NCBI GenBank assembly: GCA_001766965.1
Contig: MEKM01000063.1
Coordinates: forward strand, 1,362-8,576
Direction of reading: 5' to 3'
Source of the DNA: Acidobacteria bacterium RIFCSPHIGHO2_01_FULL_67_28
Lineage (GTDB): Bacteria; Acidobacteriota; Terriglobia; Acidiferrales; 2-02-FULL-67-57
DNA: 7,215 bases
Below the pieces are notes generated by a model that was not told the origin of the DNA, searched no databases, and worked only from the letters and a program-made list of their open reading frames with translations. Position 1 is the stretch's first letter, and each line of letters begins with the position of its first letter. The position numbers were made by a program, and so were the translations under genes. Of the stretch, positions 1 through 4,017 are shown one piece after another.

Positions 1-1
1 C

Positions 2-100
2 ATCACCGCAGGCAACGGGAAGATGAAAGCGGTGGCGGGCCTGAGCGAGGCCGACGTGGCCAACGTGGTCGCCTTCGTCCGCACCCTGGCCAAGAAGTAA
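2..100 (+). CDS. Cytochrome c (class I), C-terminal fragment
   Basis: An open frame enters from the left edge and stops with TAA at 98-100, giving 32 residues. The peptide contains GKMKAVAGLSEADVANVV followed by AFVRTL and a Lys-Lys end. This is the usual C-terminal end of small class I c-type cytochromes: a GxM segment carrying the distal methionine haem ligand, then a GLS turn and the last amphipathic helix. The CXXCH haem site would lie upstream, outside the window. Such proteins are exported and carry electrons in the periplasm. Whether this is a free cytochrome or the last domain of a larger haem protein cannot be told. It converges on recA with 48 bp between the two stops. No clear U-tract terminator was seen in that gap. 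Confidence 0.75.
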   Translation: MTAGNGKMKAVAGLSEADVANVVAFVRTLAKK

Positions 101-148
101 CCCTCGAGAGCGGTAGAGCGGACCGGAGCCTGCGCCCGCCGGGCGGCG

Positions 149-1186
149 TCAGCGCGATTTCGCCTTGGCGGCGGCGCTGTCGGCTTCAGGAGCCTTCGCC
201 AGCCCCAGCTTCTCGCGGAGCGCGCCTTCCAGCTTGTCGCGGAGGTCGGGGTTTTCCCGCAGGAACTGCCGCGTATTCTCGCGCCCCTGGCCGATGCGGT
301 CGCCCCCGAAGGTGAACCAGGCGCCGCTCTTTTCCACCAGGCCGTGGGTGACGCCCAGGTCGAGCAGGTCGGTCTCCCGGCAGATGCCTTCGCCGTAAAT
401 GAGGTCGAACTCCGCCTCGCGGAAGGGCGCCGCCAGCTTGTTCTTCACTATCTTGGCGCGGGTGTGGTTGCCGATGACGCGGTCGCCGTCCTTGATGGCA
501 GCGATGCGGCGGATGTCGACGCGCACGTCGGAGTAGAACTTGAGGGCGCGGCCGCCCGGCGTCGTCTCCGGGTTGCCGAACATCACTCCGATCTTCATCC
601 GCAGCTGGTTGATGAAGATCAGGCAGGTCTTCGACTTGTTGACGATGGCCTTGAGCTTGCGCAGCGCCTGCGACATCAGCCGCGCCTGCAAGCCCATCTG
701 CGGGTCGCCCATGTCGCCTTCCAGCTCCGCCTTGGGCACCAGCGCCGCCACCGAGTCGATGACCACCACGTCGACCGAGCCCGAGCGGATCAGCGTCTCG
801 GCGATCTCCAGCGCCTGCTCGCCGTTATCGGGTTGCGACACCAGCAGGTTCTCCACGTCCACGCCCAGCTTGTTGGCGTAGTTCGCGTCCAGGGCGTGCT
901 CGGCGTCAATGAAGGCCGCCATGCCGCCGCGCTTCTGGGCTTGCGCGATGACGTGCAGGGCGAGCGTGGTCTTGCCGCCGGCCTCCGGGCCGAAGATTTC
1001 CACCACGCGGCCGCGCGGCATGCCGCCGACGCCCAGCGCGGCGTCAATCGACAGCGCGCCGGTGGGAATCACCGCCACCGGCACCAGAGCGTCCTTGTCG
1101 CCCAGGCGCATGATGGCGCCCTTGCCGTATTCTTTTTCAATCTGGCTGATTGCCACGTCCAGGTTACGCTTGCGGTCGTCCGCCAT
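149..1186 (-). CDS. recA: Recombinase RecA
   Basis: A 345-residue protein, close to the usual 340-355, that reads as RecA throughout. RecA forms ATP-dependent filaments on single-stranded DNA, drives homologous pairing and strand exchange, and stimulates LexA-type self-cleavage where an SOS system exists. Visible landmarks: Walker A GPEAGGKT at residues 66-73; the catalytic glutamate E96 in DAEHA; Walker B VVVIDS ending around D144; the INQLRMKIGVMFGNPET loop region; and a lysine- and alanine-rich C-terminus. The start at 1186 is chosen because RecA homology begins there and AAGGAG lies 8 nt upstream. The frame is open a further 79 codons upstream, but that stretch is the shadow of the next gene. 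Its ATG overlaps the DUF2007 stop by one base (TGATG), which implies translational coupling. Odd point: Walker A reads EAGGKT rather than the common ESSGKT. Confidence 0.98.
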   Translation of the reverse strand: MADDRKRNLDVAISQIEKEYGKGAIMRLGDKDALVPVAVIPTGALSIDAALGVGGMPRGRVVEIFGPEAGGKTTLALHVIAQAQKRGGMAAFIDAEHALDANYANKLGVDVENLLVSQPDNGEQALEIAETLIRSGSVDVVVIDSVAALVPKAELEGDMGDPQMGLQARLMSQALRKLKAIVNKSKTCLIFINQLRMKIGVMFGNPETTPGGRALKFYSDVRVDIRRIAAIKDGDRVIGNHTRAKIVKNKLAAPFREAEFDLIYGEGICRETDLLDLGVTHGLVEKSGAWFTFGGDRIGQGRENTRQFLRENPDLRDKLEGALREKLGLAKAPEADSAAAKAKSR

Positions 1187-1452
1187 CACGCCTTCTCCTT
1201 GTCGTCCGAAGATTCCTCGTCCAGCTCCGCGCTCATCGCGTCTTCCACTTCCTCGAGCAACTGGCGCGCTCGCGGCCCGTCCTGCTTGCTGACCCACAAC
1301 CCGATCTCGCCGAACTCGCCGAAAGGCAGCACGCCCGGGTCGCGGTCGCCGAAGCAGGCGATGCCGTTCTCGAGCAACATCTGCTTCATCATCTCCGCCT
1401 GAAGAAAGTTCAATCCCACCCAAACCCGGACGGTGTCTTCCTCTCTCTCCAT
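1186..1452 (-). CDS. DUF2007 family small protein
   Basis: An 88-residue soluble protein. The core VWVGLNFLQAEMMKQMLLENGI, then an acidic/glycine loop and GEIGLWVSKQD, then an RARQLLEEVE helix, is the pattern of the DUF2007 fold. That family is labelled a putative prokaryotic signal-transducing protein and resembles a small ferredoxin-like alpha/beta unit. Its biochemical role is not established. The last 18 residues are a highly acidic tail (ELDEESSDDKEKA). The start is an ATG preceded by a weak GGGCGGG-like sequence. It follows the extended VKOR gene by only 7 nt, and its TGA overlaps the recA ATG by one base. It is likely co-translated with recA. Family assignment is from pattern recognition; function is unknown. 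Confidence 0.8.
   Translation of the reverse strand: MEREEDTVRVWVGLNFLQAEMMKQMLLENGIACFGDRDPGVLPFGEFGEIGLWVSKQDGPRARQLLEEVEDAMSAELDEESSDDKEKA
1195..1200 (-). promoter_or_regulatory. Ribosome binding site of recA
   Basis: The minus strand reads AAGGAG 8 nt before the ATG at 1186. It is a near-perfect Shine-Dalgarno sequence and fixes the recA start. It lies inside the 3' end of the DUF2007 coding sequence, so ribosomes finishing that gene pass directly over it. Confidence 0.85.
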
Positions 1453-1459
1453 ACCCGCC

Positions 1460-1879
1460 CTAAAACTCCATCCCCAGCAGCACCAGTATGGCCACGTTCA
1501 CGACGTGGCTAAGCAGTCAAAGCCGGCACCAGATCTTCAGCCGCGCTGCCAGCGCCCAGACCAGATAGGGCGCGAGCAGCACGGCGCCGGCCGCCAGCGC
1601 CACGTTCAACTCCCACAGCCAAAGCGGCAGCAACCCGGCCAGCGCCAGCCCCGCCGTCGCCGCCGTCAGCGCGTAGAACCCCAGGCCGACAAGCGCGTTC
1701 GGCACGCCGACGAGCCGCGCGTAGGGCGTGTGCAGTACCGTCATGCACACGCGCTCCTCCTGCCGGCAGAGCGCGGGCGGAACCGCAGGGGATCGGATGC
1801 GCCCGTAATAGGCGAGCGTGAAATGCAGCGAGAGGACTGCCCCCAGCGCCGCCAACCCCAACAACCACCACGCCGCCAA
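1460..1879 (-). CDS. VKOR-family thiol:quinone oxidoreductase, candidate selenoprotein
   Basis: Reads as a minimal four-helix vitamin K epoxide reductase homologue, 139 residues if the internal TGA is decoded. Bacterial VKORs sit in the inner membrane, reoxidise DsbA-like proteins and pass the electrons to quinone. Helices: about 3-24, 57-80, 84-110 and 112-137. The periplasmic loop carries C38 and C45, then TVLHTPYARLVGVPNALVG, the VKOR signature. Helix 4 opens with W117-C118-R119-L120, then TGA at codon 121, then LLSHVVNVAILVLLGMEF and TAG. Codon 121 is the second position of the catalytic CxxC. By family alignment it corresponds to human VKOR C135, the residue that attacks the quinone. If TGA were a real stop, the 120-residue product would lose that residue and most of helix 4. 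The start is a TTG at 1879, 30 nt after the thiolase TAG and in the same frame; a weak GGCAGG precedes it, so the exact start is uncertain. No thioredoxin domain is fused. The family is fairly certain; Sec decoding is inferred. Confidence 0.82.
1491..1509 (-). promoter_or_regulatory. SECIS-like hairpin downstream of the VKOR TGA
   Basis: On the minus strand GCCACGT (1509-1503) pairs perfectly over 7 bp with ACGTGGC (1497-1491), closing the 5-nt loop CGTGA. The stem begins 7 nt after the TGA, and the guanine at the second loop position is 16 nt after it. Bacterial SECIS elements are hairpins lying within the coding sequence a short distance after the Sec codon, with a small apical loop that has a guanine near its 5' side, recognised by SelB. 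This one fits, at the short end of the spacing. The bulged U of the E. coli fdhF element is not seen. Confidence 0.5.
1517..1519 (-). other. In-frame TGA, candidate selenocysteine codon
   Basis: The TGA falls exactly at the second cysteine position of the VKOR CxxC (Cys-Arg-Leu-TGA). The next 18 codons are free of stops, 15 of 18 end in G or C like the neighbouring genes, and they encode the rest of transmembrane helix 4. The TAG that follows is 7 nt from the next start codon, giving the close spacing seen elsewhere in this operon. All of this suggests decoding as Sec rather than termination. A TGC/TGT-to-TGA base error is the main alternative. No selA, selB, selC or selD lies in this window. 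Confidence 0.55.
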
Positions 1880-1909
1880 AATAAGCCTGCCGTTCTCGTT
1901 CCGTCTCCG

Positions 1910-3088
1910 CTAGCGTTCCACCGCCAACGCCACGGCGTTGCCGCCGCCGAGGCACAAGGCCGCGACCCCGCGCTTCGCTTGCCGCGCCGCCATCTCGTGC
2001 AGCAGCGTCACCAGAATCCGCGCCCCGCTCGCCCCGATGGGATGCCCCAGGGCCACCGCCCCGCCGTTCACGTTGACCCGCGCCGGGTCGAGCCCCACTT
2101 CGCGCAGCACCGCCAGCGCCTGCACCGCAAAAGCTTCGTTCAACTCGAAGAGGTCCACGTCCTCGCGCTTCCAGCCCACCTTCTTGAGCAGAAGGTTGAT
2201 GGCGTCCACCGGCGCCATCATCACCCACTTGGGCTCGACCCCGCTCACCGCCTGGCCGACGATGCGCGCCAGCGGCGTTTTGCCGTTCTGCTTCGCCCAT
2301 TCCTCGGAGGTCACGACCAGCGCCGCCGCGCCGTCGTTCGTGCCGGGCGCGTTCCCCGCGGTCACCGTGCCGTCCTTCTTGAACGCCGGCTTGAGCGTCC
2401 CGAGCTTTTCGACCGTGCTGTCTTCGCGCGGGCTTTCGTCTTTCTTGAAGATGACCGGCTCGCCTTTCTTCTGCGGGATTTCGACGGGCACGACCTGCGA
2501 CTCGAAGCGGCACTCTTTGATGGCCTTCACCGCCTTCTGGTGGCTCTCGAAGGCGAAGCGGTCCTGCTCGGCGCGGCTGATCTTGTATTTTTCCGCGACG
2601 AGCTCCGCCGTCATTCCCATGTGGAAGTCTTCGTAGGCGTCCCAGAGGCCGTCGGTAATCATCGAGTCGAGGATTTGTCCATGCCCGAGCCGGTAGCCTT
2701 CGCGCGCCCGGGTCAGCAGGTAGGGGGCGTTGGTCATCGATTCCATCCCGCCGGCGACGACCACGGTGGCGTTGTCGGTGGCGATGGCCTGGGCGGCCAG
2801 CGCCACTGCCTTCAGGCTCGAGCCGCAGACCTTGTTCACCGTCATGGCCGCCACCTGCGGGCGCAGGCCGCCCCGCAGGCCCGCCTGCCGCGCCGGGTTC
2901 TGCCCGAGGCCAGCCGACAACACGTTCCCCATGATGATTTCATCCACCTGCGCGGGCTCGACCCCCGCGCGCTTGACCACCTCGTTGACGACTTTGGCGC
3001 CGAGCTCCGTGGCGGAAAAGGGCGTGAGCGAGCCCTGGAACTTCCCGATGGCGGTGCGGGCGGCGCTAAGGATGACGGCGGACTTCAT
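1910..3088 (-). CDS. Acetyl-CoA C-acetyltransferase (thiolase)
   Basis: A 392-residue thiolase, the normal length for the family. It condenses two acetyl-CoA to acetoacetyl-CoA or runs the reverse cleavage, feeding ketone-body, polyhydroxyalkanoate or fatty-acid pathways in the cytoplasm. All active-site elements are present: nucleophile C88 in NKVCGSS; the substrate-loop region HMGMTAE; NEAFA at about 317; GHPIGASGAR with H349; and the second catalytic cysteine C379 in CLGGG near the C-terminus. It resembles biosynthetic acetyl-CoA acetyltransferases (AtoB, ThlA and PhaA type), but the substrate chain length cannot be read from sequence. The start at 3088 is set by the MKSAVILSAARTAIGKF N-terminus and by AAGGAG 6 nt upstream. 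An in-frame ATG 18 codons further up lies over the promoter and is rejected. It is the first gene of the operon leading to recA. Confidence 0.96.
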   Translation of the reverse strand: MKSAVILSAARTAIGKFQGSLTPFSATELGAKVVNEVVKRAGVEPAQVDEIIMGNVLSAGLGQNPARQAGLRGGLRPQVAAMTVNKVCGSSLKAVALAAQAIATDNATVVVAGGMESMTNAPYLLTRAREGYRLGHGQILDSMITDGLWDAYEDFHMGMTAELVAEKYKISRAEQDRFAFESHQKAVKAIKECRFESQVVPVEIPQKKGEPVIFKKDESPREDSTVEKLGTLKPAFKKDGTVTAGNAPGTNDGAAALVVTSEEWAKQNGKTPLARIVGQAVSGVEPKWVMMAPVDAINLLLKKVGWKREDVDLFELNEAFAVQALAVLREVGLDPARVNVNGGAVALGHPIGASGARILVTLLHEMAARQAKRGVAALCLGGGNAVALAVER

Positions 3089-3094
3089 GGCTTG

Positions 3095-3100
3095 CTCCTT
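3095..3100 (-). promoter_or_regulatory. Ribosome binding site of the thiolase gene
   Basis: The minus strand reads AAGGAG 6 nt before the ATG at 3088. It decides the start against the in-frame ATG at 3142, which overlaps the promoter -35 box and has no such site. Confidence 0.85.
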
Positions 3101-3113
3101 CTCCCCCACCGCG

Positions 3114-3142
3114 ATTATAGGTTTCGGCTCCGCCCCGGTCAA
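3114..3142 (-). promoter_or_regulatory. Sigma70-type promoter of the thiolase-VKOR-DUF2007-recA operon
   Basis: On the minus strand TTGACC (3142-3137) and a consensus TATAAT (3119-3114) are separated by exactly 17 bp. Transcription would start near 3107, leaving a leader of about 20 nt that contains the ribosome binding site. It is the only near-consensus promoter noticed on the minus strand and probably drives all four genes. No LexA-type operator overlaps it as far as I can see. Confidence 0.85.
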
Positions 3143-3182
3143 GGAAACCGCGTGTCATTTCCAGCCGCTTTGCAACTCCCCC

Positions 3183-3203
3183 GGAGATTCTTCGGAAATC
3201 TCC
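3183..3203. repeat. Inverted repeat upstream of the thiolase promoter
   Basis: GGAGATT at 3183-3189 is perfectly complementary to AATCTCC at 3197-3203 across a 7-nt spacer. It lies 41 bp upstream of the -35 box of the thiolase promoter, a position suited to an activator site, but no regulator family can be assigned. Confidence 0.4.
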
Positions 3204-3246
3204 CTTCTCAACTTTCCTGTTTTCAATCACTCCCACCTTCCACCCC

Positions 3247-3260
3247 ACCCCCCGGGGGGT
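3247..3260. repeat. Perfect 14-bp G/C palindrome
   Basis: ACCCCCCGGGGGGT is its own reverse complement with no spacer. It stands alone in the divergent intergenic region between two T/C-rich stretches. It could be a dyad protein site or a cruciform seed, or have arisen by chance; nothing ties it to a gene. Confidence 0.5.
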
Positions 3261-3367
3261 AGGCATCTGCTTGATTCGTCGTGCCTTGCTGGGCGAGATT
3301 TCCGCCGCTCTCTTCCATCTCCTTGACTGGCCGCAGTTTGGGACATGAGATTCTTTCGGTGTTCTTT

Positions 3368-3470
3368 GGTAGCGGCGACGAATCGCGCCGTTGGCGATTC
3401 GGCGTCGGCGTTTTTCGCGGCCAACCAACTACCGACGAGGAACGCACAAACCACGTTCCTCGCCGCTACC
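3368..3470. repeat. Cloverleaf-like palindromic element, copy A
   Basis: Outer arms GGTAGCGGCGA (3368-3378) and TCGCCGCTACC (3460-3470) are a perfect 11-bp inverted repeat. Three inner stems follow in order: CGAATCGC/GCGATTCG (3379-3386 with 3394-3401, 7-nt loop); CGTCGG/CCGACG (3403-3408 with 3432-3437); and GAGGAACG/CGTTCCTC (3437-3444 with 3454-3461). The last stem shares two bases with the outer stem. A second copy lies at 3777-3866. It has no coding capacity and is probably a dispersed REP-like or MITE-like element. Confidence 0.75.
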
Positions 3471-3502
3471 CTTCCCTAGCACGATCGCTGCGACGAAGTC
3501 TA

Positions 3503-3529
3503 CGGTTTTTGCGGTTTTTGCGGTTTTTG
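3503..3529. repeat. Tandem repeat, three copies of a 9-mer
   Basis: CGGTTTTTG is repeated three times without change at 3503-3511, 3512-3520 and 3521-3529, followed by a partial copy and a T7 run. Frames crossing it give only Phe-Leu-Arg or Gln-Lys-Pro triplets, so it is not taken as coding. Candidate for copy-number variation by replication slippage. Confidence 0.8.
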
Positions 3530-3608
3530 CGGACGTTTTTTTCGCCGAGTGCAAAAATAGGCCCGTTTTCGCGCTCCCCAAATCCGCAGTTTCCGCACGG
3601 ACAGGTAG

Positions 3609-3654
3609 CGCGGGTTGGCTGCTTGGCCGGCCGGAGGCCGGCCGCCTACCCGCG
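3609..3654. repeat. Nested hairpin element (GGCCGGCC core)
   Basis: Outer arms CGCGGGT (3609-3615) and ACCCGCG (3648-3654) enclose a perfect 8-bp stem, GGCCGGCC at 3625-3632 with GGCCGGCC at 3636-3643 around a 3-nt loop. It is preceded by AGGTAG, the motif that also begins the next element. Confidence 0.65.
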
Positions 3655-3669
3655 GTTCTTGAACAGGCC

Positions 3670-3752
3670 GCAGGTAGCTCGCCCGCCCTTTCTTGGTGTC
3701 CTGTGGCACCGGCGTCTCGCCGGTGTCCGGAAAGGGCGGGCTCGCAACCTGC
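3670..3752. repeat. Nested long hairpin element (three stems)
   Basis: Three concentric inverted repeats: GCAGGT (3670-3675) with ACCTGC (3747-3752); a perfect 12-bp stem GCCCGCCCTTTC (3681-3692) with its complement at 3730-3741; and an apical 8-bp stem CACCGGCG/CGCCGGTG (3707-3714, 3718-3725) with loop TCT. It is flanked on the right by GCGCTACC, echoing the (G)GTAGC boundary of the other elements. The whole can fold as a single extended hairpin of about 83 nt. Confidence 0.7.
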
Positions 3753-3776
3753 GCTACCAGAGCACAGAGGGACGAA

Positions 3777-3866
3777 GTAGCGGCGACGAAGGCGCCGTCT
3801 GCCTTCGTCGTCGGTTTGTTCGGAACAGCCGACGAGGAACGCACAAACCGCGTTCCTCGCCGCTAC
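3777..3866. repeat. Cloverleaf-like palindromic element, copy B
   Basis: Second copy of the element at 3368-3470. Outer arms GTAGCGGCGA (3777-3786) and TCGCCGCTAC (3857-3866) match perfectly. Inner stems: CGAAGGC/GCCTTCG (3787-3793, 3801-3807; loop GCCGTCT); CGTCGG/CCGACG (3809-3814, 3829-3834); and GAGGAACGC/GCGTTCCTC (3834-3842, 3850-3858; loop ACAAACC). Against copy A the first stem differs on both sides in a compensatory way and the middle loop differs in length, while all stems are kept. Confidence 0.75.
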
Positions 3867-3880
3867 CCAATTCCTTGCCC

Positions 3881-3950
3881 GTCATCCCGCCTGCCCTGAG
3901 CGAAGCCGAAGGGAGCGGAGCCTGCCTGCGGCAGGCAGGCGAGGGATCTC
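3881..3950. repeat. Dispersed repeat of the GTCATCC...GGATCTC type with hairpin
   Basis: The segment begins GTCATCC, contains CCTGAGCGAAGCCGAAGGG and ends GGATCTC. These are hallmarks I recognise from a repeat scattered through intergenic DNA of several environmental bacterial groups. Compared with the short form I remember, this copy is expanded by a perfect 9-bp hairpin, GCCTGCCTG/CAGGCAGGC (3920-3928, 3932-3940, loop CGG). Recognition is from memory and not checked. Confidence 0.6.
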
Positions 3951-3973
3951 TTCCCTGTGCCGGCAGGCTCCCC

Positions 3974-4002
3974 TTGCCGGTCACGCGGCGCGCGGCTAAG
4001 AT
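3974..4002 (+). promoter_or_regulatory. Putative promoter of the helicase-nuclease gene
   Basis: TTGCCG (3974-3979), a 17-bp spacer, then TAAGAT (3997-4002). Transcription would start about 8 nt before the ATG at 4018, so the messenger would be nearly leaderless. This agrees with the absence of a Shine-Dalgarno sequence before that ATG. The -35 box lies in the right arm of an imperfect hairpin spanning about 3957-3984. Confidence 0.5.
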
Positions 4003-4017
4003 GAGAAACGCGCTCGC

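Larger units (their letters stand above)
3089..4017. other. Divergent intergenic region, repeat-rich and non-coding
   Basis: 929 bp between the divergent thiolase and helicase genes. No frame here shows codon bias or a recognisable protein. The region holds the thiolase promoter at its left, the putative helicase promoter at its right, a GC palindrome, a short T-rich tandem repeat and at least five palindromic elements listed separately. Four elements start at or near a (G)GTAGC motif: two cloverleaf-like copies and two nested hairpins. About 3261-3367 holds nothing I recognise. The local base pattern is much less uniform than in the flanking genes, with runs of T, which fits an accumulation of repeats. 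Confidence 0.8.

Noticed and set aside
133..145. Small GC hairpin CGCCC/GGGCG between the cytochrome c and recA stops as a terminator
   Set aside because: Only 5 bp with a 3-nt loop and no T run on either strand; ordinary in GC-rich sequence.
344..1402. Plus-strand open frame opposite recA and the DUF2007 gene
   Set aside because: His/Arg/Leu/Ala-rich antisense shadow of recA.
1187..1423. N-terminal extension of recA by 79 codons
   Set aside because: The extension is the wrong frame of the DUF2007 gene. RecA homology and a good ribosome binding site both point to 1186.
1433..3262. Long plus-strand open frame of 609 codons opposite the thiolase and VKOR genes
   Set aside because: Its product is rich in Arg, His, Gln and Pro with no recognisable domain, the typical shadow of a GC-rich gene on the other strand. 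The minus-strand genes in this stretch are clearly recognisable families.
3368..3470. tRNA-like gene, including tRNA-Sec, from the cloverleaf fold
   Set aside because: No recognisable T-arm GTTCGA sequence, acceptor or anticodon arrangement. The element is an imperfect duplicate of another palindrome and has complementary ends rather than tRNA features.
3368..3866. CRISPR array
   Set aside because: Only two copies about 400 bp apart, each an internally folded element, with no regular spacers or cas genes.
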